Assembly (NCBI GenBank): GCA_017654935.2
Contig: CM065711.1
Coordinates: 24,849,471 to 24,913,470, forward strand
Source: Phymorhynchus buccinoides
Taxonomy: Eukaryota; Mollusca; Gastropoda; Neogastropoda; Raphitomidae
DNA length: 64,000 bases
Reading direction: 5' to 3'
Shown piece by piece: positions 45,431 through 58,029 of this stretch. The notes below the pieces were generated by a model that was not told the origin of the DNA, searched no databases, and saw nothing but the letters and a program-made list of their open reading frames with translations. Position 1 is the stretch's first letter. Each line of letters opens with the position of its first letter. Position numbers and translations under genes: made by a program.

Positions 45431-45936
45431 TGGGGCACGAAACATGTTGGCTGCATCCGACAATTAAACTTGAATGTATGTTAATCCATGCAGTAATAAG
45501 CCCAACTCCCAACTTTTGCACACACGCATACATGCATGCGTACACTATGAAAGAAACATGTATGTATGTATGCACTCACACTATTGTAATAAAGCACGAA
45601 ATAACATGTTCGATAACTACTACACCTACTATTACATCTTCTCCCCTGTATTCCCACCTCCCAGGACTTTCCTCTCCACCCACACGTCCCCATGCATACA
45701 CACCCAAACCACATCCACCCGAGAACACACCCACGTAATAGCTATTCGTGTACAGTGGGCCTGCACTTGATTGCATAATAACATAGTGACATGGGGGCAC
45801 AACAGTAGCTTCATGTTCAATCGAAGACATTGAGGCCGTCTGGATAGTTCGTCCTTAGCTTGTGTCTCCGCAATGTCTCCCGTTGTCTGCGTATGTGTGT
45901 TTTTAGTTGTGTGATTTGTTCGATGGCTGTGTGTGT
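45431..45936. other. Non-coding interval
   Basis: No gene. Contains TGTATGTATG repeats and the GT stretch that serves as the hAT target site. Confidence 0.5.
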
Positions 45937-46171
45937 TAGATTTGAGAACCGGTTCAAAAATCCGAATAGAACGATAGGGATAGAAAGTGTACATTTTCCC
46001 TCTTCGAACCGGTGTTGTCGAACCGGATTTTGTAACCAGTACTCGCATCACTACTTTCACCTATGCAAAAACACATATTTATTTGTCAGAATATTCACAC
46101 ACACGCACGCAACCACACACACACACACACCCACACACACACACACACACACACAACACACACACACACAC

Positions 46172-46207
<36 letters not shown>

Positions 46208-46512
46208 AAAGAAACTTATGACTTATGACACACACACTCAACTCAATTCAACACAACAGGGGGGGGGGGGGGGTCAGTCAAAGTCAAAGCCATACACCAC
46301 CACAAACTAGAAACAGCTACTCTTGGTTTACAAACACCCAATCTGCGCTGAGAATCAGTGTTGTTTTTCGAAAAGAATGCGTTATTCTAAGAAAAAACTT
46401 ACTTTCAGTGTGCAGTTAAAAAACCGGTTCACAGCAACTCGAACCGGTTTTTCGAACCGCGAAAGTTTAGCACCGTTTTTTCGGTTCAAACCGTTTTTTC
46501 CTCCAACCTCTA
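45937..46512 (-). mobile_element. Compact non-autonomous hAT-type element (576 bp)
   Basis: Ends TAGATTTGAGAACCGGTTCA (left) and, as reverse complement of the right, TAGAGGTTGGAGGAAAAAAC. Flanked by GTGTGTGT at 45,929-45,936 and 46,513-46,520. It is oriented opposite to the element at 16,477 and matches both of its arms, including subterminal AACCGG-rich repeats and the CA/GT tract (46,095-46,202). G16 at 46,259. No protein. The exact 8-bp duplication lies in GT-type sequence, which weakens it a little. Confidence 0.8.
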
Positions 46513-46529
46513 GTGTGTGTTCATGTCTG

Positions 46530-46760
46530 CGAATGTGGTTGTTGTTGTTGAAGTGTCGTGCTACTAGTCTGTTTTTGTTTGTGTTGATGTCTGATCGGAG
46601 TTTGTAGAAACTGTTGTCAAGTGTATTTCGTGTTTCGCCTTCGTACTGTGTGTCTTTGCGTTTGTTGCAGTCTGTGAGGTGTATGACATTGGTGGACTGG
46701 CATGTGAGATGGTGTCTGATGGTGAACTGTTGTTTGGTGCGTATGCTTGTGAATGTCTTT
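46530..46760 (-). pseudogene. Penelope-like GIY-YIG endonuclease fragment
   Basis: Minus strand: a Cys-rich lead (CFKCTNKCGTCKEH), then RHHLTCQSTNVIHLTDCNKR, QYEGETRNTL, KLRSDINTNKNRLVARHFNN and NNH. In Penelope-like elements this order is C-x2-C, NVIYLI-x-C, QYVGET-x-R, HR-x-D, VA-x-HF-x-x-x-H. Here VIH replaces GIY/VIY and YEG replaces YVG, so it is degraded. Its Cys-rich lead is the source of the 74-bp array upstream on this strand. Confidence 0.75.
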
Positions 46761-47482
46761 GTTGTCTGGAGGTGTTCTTTGCAGGTCCCACACTTGTTCG
46801 TACATTTGAAGCAGTTATGCTTGTGAATGTCTTTGTTGTCTGGAGGTGCTCTTTGCAGGTCCCACACGTGTTCGTACATCTGAAGCAGTTATGCTTGTGA
46901 ATGTCTTTGTTGTCTGGAGGTGTTCTTTGCAGATCACACACTTGTTCGTACATCTGAAGCAGTTATGCTTGTGAATGTCTTTGTTGTCTGGAGGTGTTCT
47001 TTGCAGGTCCCACACTTGTTCATACATTTGAAGCAGTTATGCTTGTGAATGTCTTTGTTGTCTGGAGGTGCTCTTTGCAGATCACACACTTGTTCGTACA
47101 TTTGAAGCAGTTATGCTTGTGAATGTCTTTGTTGTCTGGAGGTGCTCTTTGCAGATCACACACTTGTTCGTACATCTGAAGCAGTTATGCTTGTGAATGT
47201 CTTTGTTGTCTGGAGGTGCTCTTTGCAGGTCCCACACTTGTTCGTACATTTGAAGCAGTTATGCTTGTGAATGTCTTTGTTGTCTGGAGGTGCTCTTTGC
47301 AGGTCCCACACTTGTTCGTACATTTGAAGCAGTTATGCTTGTGAATGTCTTTGTTGTCTGGAGGTGTTCTTTGCAGGTCCCACACTTGTTCGTACATTTG
47401 AAGCAGTTATGCTTGTGAATGTCTTTGTTGTCTGGAGGTGCTCTTTGCAGGTCCCACGCTTGTTCGTACATTTGAAGCAGCC
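46740..47482 (-). repeat. 74-bp minisatellite, ten units, derived from Penelope-like coding sequence
   Basis: GTTATGCTTGTGAATGTCTT recurs at 46,814, 46,888, 46,962, 47,036, 47,110, 47,184, 47,258, 47,332 and 47,406: period 74. Because 74 is not a multiple of three, three units give one cycle of frames (CTNKCGTCKEHLQTTKTFTS; MYEQVWDLQRTPPDNKDIHK; TSVGPAKSTSRQQRHSQ). Small alternations (AGGTCCCAC/AGATCACAC; GTTCTT/GCTCTT) suggest higher-order duplication. Confidence 0.96.
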
Positions 47483-47648
47483 ATGAAGAGCTCTTGGTGT
47501 TGTCGGACGTGGTGCAGGCAGTTGTGATGGCATAAACCAGCATGGTCCTCAGGCTGCGGCAAGGGAGTTCAACCCACAATGGGAGGGGGGGGGGCGGGCT
47601 TTCTGCATAAGGAACGTTGTGTGACACTGTAGTCGGCGTGCTAATTAT

Positions 47649-48148
47649 NNNNNNNNNNNNNNNNNNNNNNNNNNNNNNNNNNNNNNNNNNNNNNNNNNNN
47701 NNNNNNNNNNNNNNNNNNNNNNNNNNNNNNNNNNNNNNNNNNNNNNNNNNNNNNNNNNNNNNNNNNNNNNNNNNNNNNNNNNNNNNNNNNNNNNNNNNNN
47801 NNNNNNNNNNNNNNNNNNNNNNNNNNNNNNNNNNNNNNNNNNNNNNNNNNNNNNNNNNNNNNNNNNNNNNNNNNNNNNNNNNNNNNNNNNNNNNNNNNNN
47901 NNNNNNNNNNNNNNNNNNNNNNNNNNNNNNNNNNNNNNNNNNNNNNNNNNNNNNNNNNNNNNNNNNNNNNNNNNNNNNNNNNNNNNNNNNNNNNNNNNNN
48001 NNNNNNNNNNNNNNNNNNNNNNNNNNNNNNNNNNNNNNNNNNNNNNNNNNNNNNNNNNNNNNNNNNNNNNNNNNNNNNNNNNNNNNNNNNNNNNNNNNNN
48101 NNNNNNNNNNNNNNNNNNNNNNNNNNNNNNNNNNNNNNNNNNNNNNNN
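47649..48148. other. Assembly gap, 500 N
   Basis: Exactly 500 N, a conventional placeholder length. It separates unit B with its right flank from unit C. Confidence 0.99.
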
Positions 48149-48565
48149 CTTTTCTCTCCCTACTCTCCCCTTCCCATCCCTTTTCCCCCCCCTCCTTTCC
48201 TCCTTCTCTCCACTCCTCTACTCCTCTCCTCGCCCCTTCTTCTCCCTTCCTCTCCCTCCCCTCTCTCTCCCTCACGTTTCTCCCACCCTTCTCTCCCTTC
48301 CCAGACTCCTGCCCTTAGCCGACATTCTCTTGTTTCTTCCTCTCCATGCACTCCAGCAGCCCCACCCCCCTTCCGCTTACCCCCGCCCCCGGTCACCCCT
48401 CCCTCGTCACTCCCGGACCCCTCCGCTTCCCTAACGCCATCCCAAGCGCCGGCATTTTCCCGACGCCGTGTCTCCCTCTCGGCGCCGTTTTCCACACTTT
48501 TTTCCTACCGACTTACGGACGAGTAGCGCAGCACCCCTTCCACCCTCACCCCCCCATCTGTTCCT

Positions 48566-48614
<49 letters not shown>

Positions 48615-48624
48615 ACCCACCCCA
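48149..48624. other. Pyrimidine-rich sequence at gap edge
   Basis: Almost all C and T with irregular short runs, then C44 or so at 48,570-48,613. Probably low-quality sequence. No gene. Confidence 0.7.
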
Positions 48625-48659
48625 AGTCAATATCACATTGTGTGAACAGACTTAAGTAA

Positions 48660-50010
48660 ATCAATCAATCAATCAAAGCCAAGGCAGTCCGCTATCAGTC
48701 AGTACTCTCCTCTCCACTCTCTACTTCAACTGGTGCACCTCAGGGTACTGTTCTCTCTCCTGTTCTTTTTACCTTGTATACCAATAACTGTAGAGGTATG
48801 GGACACTTATTAATATAGTACCTCCTAAGGATAGATATCTCTATCTCAAGGGCACCGTAATCCAAAAAGCTATAAACTTTCAATATGGATACTGCTGGTA
48901 GAGGGCTATAACTTATATACTATAATTATAAAGATAATGTTTTTACTTTTGGCTTGAAGCAAATTTCAGTCACATTTTGCCTATTGAGACAGTTGTTAAT
49001 GTTTAGCATTCGTACCTATTACAGAATTGCGTACCACAAGTTACTGATATCGTACCGAGGTGGGGGGGGGGGGGAGGGGGGGGGGGGGGGGGGGGGGTGG
49101 GGGGGTTATATGCAATAATTGCAACTGTATGATTTCTCATGACTTTGGCTGTTAAGTCTATATGACCATTCGCTCGTCTAAATGTTCCCAGTGTTATATC
49201 TCTGTGACGTCCATTATTCTTATTCATTTTCTCATCAAAGTTTGATGTCACGCAAAGCAGGTCGCCCTTAATGCATTTTTTACGCTGTGGCCATTGAAAG
49301 ATGTAGGAGGTACGAAAGTTACGGGATTGTGTACGAAATGCATAACTATGGCCCAATTATTTTTCCTTTGAATATTTTAACTTACAAAGGTGGGACTAGT
49401 TGACCATAAGACCTTACAGATTTCAAAGTTGGTCATTTCTAGTTGTAATCTTTGCGTGTGCTGCACTGAATAACAGACAGAAAAGCGTTTAACCCATATA
49501 ATACGGATCAATTACTGCTGGCCAAGAAATGTAAAGCTTCGTTTGCCTTACAATGAATGGTCCGCTTTGTTGCATTTTGGTTGTGATAAAATACATCCCT
49601 TCCCCTATCCAAACTTCACACACAAACATTAACCCCCAATCTTCTACAGTTTGCTAGGAAACCAGGTGGTACGAAATTGCGTGACAGGTACTGAACCAAT
49701 AAGCCTCACCCTACTGAGAATGTTCCTATTATAAAATATTCAGACGATTCGGCCATACAAGACCTTTCAAATTATGATTCTCACTACATCAGTCAAGTTT
49801 GCGAAATTCTGTCTGTGGTGTAAAGAAATCTATTTGGACCTCAATGTGCTCAAAACAAAATAAATGTTAATAGACTTTAGGAAAGATCCACCCCCTGTTC
49901 CAAAGGTAGAAACTGATGGTGAAACAATGGAAAGAGTATCAGAATACAAATACTCAGGTACCATTTTGGACGACAAACTGACAAACTGACTTTCGACAAA
50001 AACACACAAA
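48660..50010 (+). pseudogene. Rex1-like LINE RT 3' part, degraded (copy C)
   Basis: Motif B wording (ACTGGTGCACCTCAGGGTAC at 48,729) and the later ATGTTAATAGACTTTAGGAA at 49,863 match B, but single-base insertions break every frame. The hairpin right arm is missing. A G-rich tract at 49,060-49,107 replaces G18 of B. Confidence 0.7.
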
Positions 50011-51005
50011 ACATACATAAGAGAGGCGTTCACTGTACTCATTAGATTTCGTGTTTGCAATAAAATGGCTCAAAGCTTTAGTTCTACTGCTGGGCTCTTA
50101 TCGTGCACTGATTCTGCATGAAAGTGGAAATGAGATGAAGCGTGCAGACCAGAAACAACTCATAGATCGTAGTCTCTGTAGCTGCTTGAAAATAGGCGCT
50201 TAGTACTGTTTGAGGAATGTCTGTGATGACACATGACTGGAATATGAGCGTGTAAAGTTCTTTCAAGCACAGATATTATATGAACGAACGTGATTCTGAG
50301 GATACAGGGTGATTGGTTCGCATCTTCTGCGAATGGCTTACCCGGGGGGGGGCCGTCCTTCTTAGTCCTGCACTGGCTTGCATTGTCCTCCGATGGTTGC
50401 TTTGGTGGTTTGGTTTTTCTGTTACGAGGTGAAGGGACGACAATCAAGGAACTTCACAATCGATTACTCCGCAAGCACAAATACCAGCCACGTCAGTGCT
50501 AGCTAGGGAAATGGATAAAAGTGTACTATCAGGTCCTGAGACCGTTGAATCTCTTGTTGCAGTAGTAAAGGATGAATGAGTCAGAAATCAAAGTATGTAT
50601 GAATCAACACTTGTTAGAATGAGCAATCGTGAGACATCAGAAGTGAGTATAATAGTACTATGCCATAATGTTTGATTCGGCTAGTTGTTAGTTGGACTGT
50701 ATGATCAATCGTCAGGCGGTAGCATGATCTATGAGTTCCGCCGCAGGAGGTGGCTGATGTATTATGGGGGGTTAGCTGATGGGAGGTAGCTGTTGCTAGA
50801 TGATTAATGGGTGGGATAGATGATTAGGTAGGGGGGTTAGTGCTGGATGATTAAATAGGGATGTGCTTCAAATTAGAGCTGCTAGCTTTAAGTGACAGCT
50901 AGGTGTTTCGAAGTTGGTGGTCATGGCTGTAGTGAGTGCAGTGTTGATGGATGGGAGTGCATAGATAGCTTGCTGGTACAGAGGTGGCTAACAAGACATC
51001 GTGAG
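50010..51005. other. Degraded counterpart of the chimeric frame and array start (copy C)
   Basis: Patches still recall B: AAGGGACGACAATC at 50,431, CCAGCCACGTCAGTGC at 50,486, AGTAAAGGATGAATGAGTCA at 50,562. Between them the sequence is not alignable by eye. No gene. Confidence 0.5.
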
Positions 51006-51275
51006 GGGGTGGCTGATGCTGGGGAGGGGGTGGCTGATGCTGGGGAGGGGGTGGCTGATGCTGGGGAGGGGGTGGTTGATTGCTGAGGGTGTGTTGTTGC
51101 TCGGGGAAGGATCGCTGGTTGATCCTGCGGGAGGGTCATGGTCTGAGGGGGAGGGAGTGGCTGATGCTGGGGAGGGGGTGGTTGATGCTGTGGAAGGGGG
51201 TGTTTTGCTGTCGTGGATGGGGTGGTTGCTGGGGAGTGGGTGGTTTGCTGGGGGGAGGGGTCGGCTGGTGCTGAG
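51005..51275 (+). repeat. 21-bp G-rich minisatellite (copy C), short and disrupted
   Basis: Three perfect units at 51,005-51,070, then broken units to 51,275, against about 20 clean units in B. Confidence 0.85.
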
Positions 51276-51299
51276 GTTAGGAAAGTTGGTTACCCGGAA

Positions 51300-51515
51300 A
51301 GGCATCAACTGTCTGCCCTGTCTGGGGGAGGTTGGGAAGTGCATTAATGAAGTTGGAAGGGGACAAACACTATGGGCTGAATCCTGAGGGGTCAGTGTTT
51401 GGGCAGTGGTCATACCACTCATGGCATGCTCGTTCAACTGGACATTGGACATGGGGTTTTCAGAGTACGACCAGTAGTAGGAGGAACCTTGACCTCCCAC
51501 AGACCTGTCTACACC
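51300..51515 (-). other. Exon-like conserved open segment (copy C)
   Basis: Same peptide as 28,976-29,209 ([19 protein letters not shown] and following) with one visible change near its start (VDRSVGG for VDRSMGG). Sequence on both sides is much less similar to B. Confidence 0.45.
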
Positions 51516-51576
51516 GCCAGAGAGAGGAAGATAGAGAGAGAGAGAGAGAGAGAGGAGAGCTATGATAGGTAGAGAT

Positions 51577-51614
<38 letters not shown>

Positions 51615-52430
51615 TAGGAGAGAGAGGAGAACGTAGAGGAGAGATGAGGGGTCGAAGGCAAGGGTTGGGTGGATGCGACAACAGAGGGACAAACGTCAGA
51701 ATGATTTATGGTGTATTGGGGTGGGGTGGGGGTAAATAGGGATAGTGGGGTATATACTTATGGTTTAAGTAGACTAAGAAATCACCTGCAACATAATAAG
51801 GACCTTAAACCAATTCCTAAAACTATAGTTATGAGTTAGAACTGGTTGACTGACAACAGACTTTTCCCCCAGATTTGCTATTACCATTACTTAGTAATGC
51901 CATCATTAAAAGATGTATTTTTATAAAAACTATTCTACAATGTTCACACTACTAAAATCAGTAATATATACTTTATAGCCCAACAAAGTGCCCATGGTGT
52001 CGTTGACTTACTTTAAGGGGTAGGTGGTTGATACTGCGTGCCACAAACGAACAGTGAAGCATGTGTATGTTTCGTTCTTTAGTTTAAAAACGTCTGTTCA
52101 CCCGCAAGTGATATTGACACACACAAACAAAAATAAACAAAAAAAAACATTTATTTATTAAAACAAATATTAAAAAAAAGGTATTGAAGTGAGAGTGTGT
52201 GTGAGTGCGGGAATGGTAGTATTATTATGTGTTTTACCTACACATCTATTCATACAAATCTAACTAAGTGCATATAAAAATTACATTAACAAATATATAA
52301 GATGGGAGGAAGTGGGGGACATACAGTAACATTTCAAACTGGTTTATGTAACATGAAGAGTTAAAAAGTGTGTCTTAATTTCTAAATGGTTAACAACAAA
52401 AATATAATAACACAATTTAAACCAACAATT

Positions 52431-54645
52431 GCATACTCCTACACGCGGGGACACATCTCACAAACACAACAAAGAGGAATCATTACTCTTTTACACAAAG
52501 GAAAAAACCTTAGCCGTGAACGTCTTAATAATTGGAGACCTATCACCCTTTTAAACACAGACTACAAAATTTTAACAAAACTTTTGTCAAACAGGCTAAA
52601 AGCTGTAATACATGGAATAGTAGATGAAGACCAGTGTGGGTTTATAAAAGGAAGAAACATCGCAACTATACTAAGAACAACCGACGATATAATCAGCTAC
52701 CTTAATAGGAAAAAAATACCAGGATTGCTCTTAGCAGTAGACTTTACTAAAGCATTTGATACTATATCAAAAAAACTTATTTTAGACAGTTTAAAACACT
52801 TCAATTTTGGTCCTGAATTTCACCATTGGATTCTCACTATTATGTCTAAATCTGAAAGCTGCATCAATCACTTTAATTGGATATCCAGGCCTTTTCAAAT
52901 AGAACGGGGCATTAGGCAAGGATGCCCCTTATCACCCCTACTATTTGTTCTAGCCGTAGAACTGTTAGCTATTAAAATCAGAAATAGCGAAATAAAAGGA
53001 ATCAGAATTGAGCACAAACAATTTTTAGAAACAATTAAAATACAGCAATTTGCAGATGATACAACACTGTACCTTAAAGACAAACCCGACTTAGCAAAAG
53101 CTCTACAAATTTTCCATGCCTTTGCTGCCATTTCGGGCCTTCGAATGTCGCTCAGAAAAACAGAAGCAATGTGGCTTGGGATAACAAAACACCTGGACGA
53201 TAAACCTTACAATTTGACCTGGACTGATGAAATAAAAATTCTTGGAATATACTTCAGCAACAAAAAAACAGCATCTGAAAATGATCGCAACTGGCAGCAA
53301 AGAATCGAAGTTTTAAAAAGAACAATCAATACATGGAACAGGAGAAACCTAAGCATATTTGGGAAAAATTCTGGTTTCAAAAACCCTTCTTATGTCTCAG
53401 TTCATCTATATTATGCAATCAATTGGTCTGCCAGATAGAGTGCTACATAATATAAACCATATTTTATATTCCTTCATATGGAAGAAGAAAACCAGCAATA
53501 GGAAAGCCTTTGAAAAAGTCAAACGCAAAGTCATTAACCAAGAGTACAAGCAGGGTGGCCTTAAAATGATGGACATGAAAACATTCCAAGAAGCCTTATA
53601 TTTAAGATGGATAGTAAAACTGATTGTACACAATAAAGGGAAATGGACAATATTCCCCACCATAGAATACGACCACCTTGGGGAAGGACTAGAGATATTA
53701 CATACCTTTTGTCTTGAACACAAATTAACTGGAATAGGCAACAACAATACTTTTTGGGTCAAAACACTCAAACTCTGGCTGAACCTTAAACAAAGAGATC
53801 CCCAGAGCTACCCCGAAAAGACACACCAAAACTCTCTGATTTGGAACAATCAAAACCTCCAATTCAAAAACAGGAATCTGCATATTAGAGACTGGATAAC
53901 AGGAGGAATAACTATAATTAAAGACATCCTAACAGAAACTCTAGAAATCATTAGTTTTGAAGAAATGGAAAATAAACTGGGACAATCACCACACAGGCAA
54001 TTTGAATACAACGCAGTGAAGAGTGCTTTGGAATCAGCTCGCACAAAAGGAGTTCTAGATCTCAACACCATAATTGAACAAGACATACGAGACATTTGCA
54101 TAAATAGAAAACCAATACACATATACACAACACAGGAACTGAGAAAATATTTAACCCCCAAAATCCAGCCATGCTCCGTAAACTTTTGGAAACGAAAATA
54201 TGACTACAACCTAGACCATAAGGAATGGGAAACAAACTTCACAGCTTATAAAGAAACACGTCTCAGAGTCCTTCAATGGAAAATAATGCACAACATTTAT
54301 CCCACAAACATCTTATTAAAAAAGATGGGCATATCACAAAGTGAAACGTGTGATGCCTGCAGAAATGGGGAAAAAGACTACATCGAACACTTCTTTTATC
54401 AATGTAAAGAAATAAAACCGGTATGGTCACAAGTCGCAAACGAAATACAAGTCAGATGTAATCGGACTATAAATATTGCTGAACAAATAGCAATCTTAGG
54501 TTACCACGAACCCTCAATCTTGATAGCAAAACAAAGGCTGGTGGTAAACCACCTCATCACATTAGCAAAGCTCTGCATCAGCAAGTACAGATATGGCGCA
54601 AGACAAAAAATCGAACTGATTTGGGAAAGGGGAATTAAAACTTAG
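52431..54645 (+). pseudogene. LINE reverse transcriptase, L1/Tx1-like (copy C, frameshifted)
   Basis: Nearly the same as B, but five A at about 53,364-53,368 replace four, shifting frame after FGK. The rest continues in the 53,359-54,645 frame. An extra G near 54,631 changes the last residues to GIKT. All RT motifs are present (VDFTKAFD, GIRQGCPLSP, FADDTT). Both changes are in homopolymers, so assembly error is as likely as mutation. Confidence 0.85.
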
Positions 54646-55927
54646 ATCACACCTGCTTAACGAATAATTAGGGAAGAAAAAGTGCAGAAAAGTAAGAGAG
54701 AGAAATAGATAGAGAGAAGGCGAGTGTGTGTGTATCACTAGACAGCACGCGGTTTTTATAATGGTTATAAATGTATGCCACTAATGTTTACTATTTTTTC
54801 AGCTAAAGAGAGATAGATCTAGAGAGAGAGAGAGAGGAGAGAAGAGAGAGAAAGAGAGCGAGAGGAGCTGTGTTAGGGGAGGATAGAGGGGAGAAGAGAC
54901 AGAGAGGGGAGAGTTGGGGGGAGAGACAGGAGCAGAGAGAGAAGAGAGAAGATAGAGATATGAGAGAGTAGAGATCGAGAGAGACGAGATAGCGAGAGAG
55001 AGAAGTTAATTAATGTGTGCAGGCCAAATAATAAAACAAAAAGGCACATCTGCAAAAAAGTGAAGATCACTGGAGGGATGATGAAAAACTTTGATGGGTC
55101 TGAACACATTAGTGTGCATATTGGTGTTAGTGTGAGTGTGGAGACGAGTAGAGGGCCTCGCCGTACTGACAAAGTCAGTATCCACACCCGGTTTTCAAGC
55201 CAACCCCTACGAAGGGCCCGCAGTCAGATGGAGCCAGAGAGCGAGGAGGGAATCCCAGCGCAAATGGAAAACCAAAAACGCGAGCAGACGATCGCCTAGG
55301 CCTAATTCGGGTAGTTGCAAGGCACTATACAACATCTCAGCACATACACACTCTCTGATAGGCGAGAAGTCAGGAGGGAATCCCCGCGGCCGGCCTAAAT
55401 TGTGCCGCGTGAACGTGGGCTAGCCTACAGAGACAAAAATCAGAGTCCAACAACCAGCACTGAGTGCCAGAGAGAAGCAGCCAAAATTCAACCAACACGT
55501 AACTTACCACAACCACGAACCACAAACGACACGACTAGTACCAACAGAAGTCAAGAAAAAAAAAAATGCCAAACTTGACTGCGGACCCCAACTTCCTTAG
55601 TAGGAGCATCTACTACATTGGAGAGAGAAGAAGAGGGAGAGGCGAATCGGAAAGAGTGTAGAGTGGTAGAGTCTGAGGGAGGTAGAGATGATCATATGAG
55701 GGAATTAGTTCATCAAATAATTGCATGAAAAAAAAAAAGATGTACATTAGCCTATAGGCTGAAGTGTTCATTGGTTGTTTCATGTTTTTCCTACGATACT
55801 CTATGGACTACCCAGGATTGGGAGGCTTCGCCTCGCGTTGCCTTTTCATGAGGCGGTCGCATAGGGGAAAAAATCCAACTCTGACCTCCTACAAAAAAAA
55901 AAAAAAAAAAACAAAAAAAAAAAAAAA
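52431..55927 (+). mobile_element. L1/Tx1-like LINE (copy C), same insertion as in B
   Basis: Same left target site (52,408-52,430) and poly(A) end (55,892-55,927), right target copy mutated. The 3' UTR from 54,805 to 55,890 is much altered compared with B. Confidence 0.88.
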
Positions 55928-57035
55928 TAACACAATTTAACCCACCAATTAATTAGTAACTCAACAAAAATACAAATTATGTAACTGAAAAGTTTAAAAA
56001 AAGTAATATTTTTCCAACATGGTTCAGCAATGCACCATCAGGACTTTAATATTAGGACAATAGGGAGCAAAGGCATTGTGAATTGGTCATCAACATGATT
56101 ACCTTTTCGTCACGTTCATTCATTCCTGAAGCTTACACCAACGAAGCCGACAAGGCAAAACGTTTGTTAGTAAATTTAGTGTTGTTGTTTATTTTCTTTG
56201 TTTATTTTTACAATATACAATATATATATATATAGTTTGCTCTGATATATAATTTGCTTTCATAAAACTTTTCAGTGTCCAATGTTTGTATTTGTGAACC
56301 TCAGAAACAAAACCAGTTAACATTAACTTTATGAAAAGTTCTGTGTTCTAAAAAAAAAAAATAATGTGCTGATTTACTTTTTCTCCCAATGGGGGAGGGA
56401 CAGTGCCTTATGCAAAAACAGCTGTTTCGATCTGTGAAGATCTCATCAGTTTACATAATCGGCCTGCAATTTGACTGGATGTCAGCTTGAGCAAGAAGAC
56501 ATTCTACAAGAGAATGGTGTCTTCTTTGCACAAAATCGAAAATCCACAATAAAAGCAAACCAGCACTAAGATAAACCAGAAATAGTAAAAATTCTTATGT
56601 AAAATGAAGAAAATAATAATGTTCTGAAATTGTAATTTCAAAATCTAATAGACACTAGTAGACAGGGCCAACTACTGAGATGCTATCCAAACTAAGGATA
56701 AGAATAGTATGAAGGAGATATCTCAGTGACGAGCATTATTTGTTTGACAAATCCGTTCTACACAGTATTTCAAAACTACGTTCTACATCTTTGTGCTAAA
56801 ATCAAAGCTCAGGAATCTGGGCGTCTTGAATCGTGGCTGGCAGTTGATTTAGAGTGTGTCTCAGCTTGGTTCAGATATCATTTTATGTGTCTGTTGTTTT
56901 TAATTACTAGTTAGGATGCAAAACAACAACTCCAAGAACGAGTCTGGTCCTTGTCAGCACTCCTTGAGAACATGAAGACCTTATAGAATGAATCCTTTCT
57001 TTCTGCGTTCCTTTTCGGTCCCTGTAAATATGTCT

Positions 57036-57053
57036 GCCCCCCCCCCCCCCCCC

Positions 57054-57134
<81 letters not shown>

Positions 57135-57135
57135 C
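57036..57135. repeat. C19 and (CT)n upstream of receptor C
   Basis: Shorter CT run than B, with TTCTCT interruption at 57,116. Confidence 0.96.
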
Positions 57136-57252
57136 TGTCTCCCTCTTTGTCTCCCTCTTTGTCTCTCTTTCAACAGCCCAGCCGTTAGTCCTTCTGTCTT
57201 ATTTTCTTGGAAAGATTTTCTCCTATCGCTTTTCACTGTTCCCTCCTGGCTG

Positions 57253-57982
57253 CATCGCTGTTTCAGTAGGTGTAATTCGGATCGCTGTTTCAGTAGGTGT
57301 AATTCGGATCGCTGTTTCAGTAGGTGTAATTCGGATCGCTGTTTCAGTAGGTGTAATTCGGATCGCTGTTTCAGTAGGTGTAATTCGGATCGCTGTTTTA
57401 GTAGGTGTAATTCGGATCGCTGTTTTAGTAGGTGTAATTCGGATCGCTGTTTCAGTAGGTGTAATTCGGATCGCTGTTTCAGTAGGTGTAATTCGGATCG
57501 CTGTTTCAGTAGGTGTAATTCGGATCGCTGTTTCAGTAGGTGTAATTCGGATCGCTGTTTCAGTAGGTGTAATTCGGATCACTGTTTCAGTAGGTGTAAT
57601 TCGGATCGCTGTTTCAGTAGGTGTAATTCGGATCGCTGTTTCAGTAGGTGTAATTCGGATCGCTGTTTTAGTAGGTGTAATTCGGATCGCTGTTTCAGTA
57701 GGTGTAATTCGGATCGCTGTTTCAGCAGGTGTAATTCGGATCGCTCTTTCAGTAGGTGTAATTCGGATCGCTGTTTTAGTAGGTGTAATTCGGATCGCTG
57801 TTTCAGTAGGTGTAATTCGGATCACTGTTTCAGTAGGTGTAATTCGGATCGCTCTTTCAGTAGGTGTAATTCGGATCGCTGTTTCAGTAGGTGTAATTCG
57901 GATCGCTGTTTCAGTAGGTGTAATTCGGATCGCTGTTTCAGTAGGTGTAATTCGGATCGCTGTTTCAGTAGGTGTAATTCGG
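57253..57982 (+). repeat. 27-bp minisatellite upstream of receptor C, 27 units
   Basis: Same unit as in A and B, with different variant order (TTTTAGTAGG units at 57,407 and 57,423; CGCTCTTTCAG units at 57,743 and 57,851 not seen in B). The arrays in B and C are therefore not base-for-base copies. Ends 48 bp before the ATG. Confidence 0.96.
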
Positions 57983-58029
57983 ACCTTGCATAACCTTAAT
58001 TCAATCACACGCCATTTTACAGACACACC

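Larger units (their letters stand above)
51970..55990 (-). mobile_element. Minus-strand LINE 3' end split by nested LINE (copy C)
   Basis: 3' UTR piece at 52,075-52,430; the other side begins at 55,928 and is badly degraded. The 441-bp C-terminal frame seen in B is almost wholly lost (only fragments around 55,970-56,075). Confidence 0.75.

Noticed and set aside
47259..48318. Long frames running through the N gap (338 and 233 residues)
   Set aside because: They read across 500 unknown bases.
57223..58026. 267-residue frame with ITPTETAIR repeats before receptor C (and its shorter forms at 35,151-35,940 and 18,808-19,002)
   Set aside because: It is the reverse translation of the 27-bp minisatellite; a repeat length divisible by three keeps all frames open. 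No flanking protein sequence supports it.
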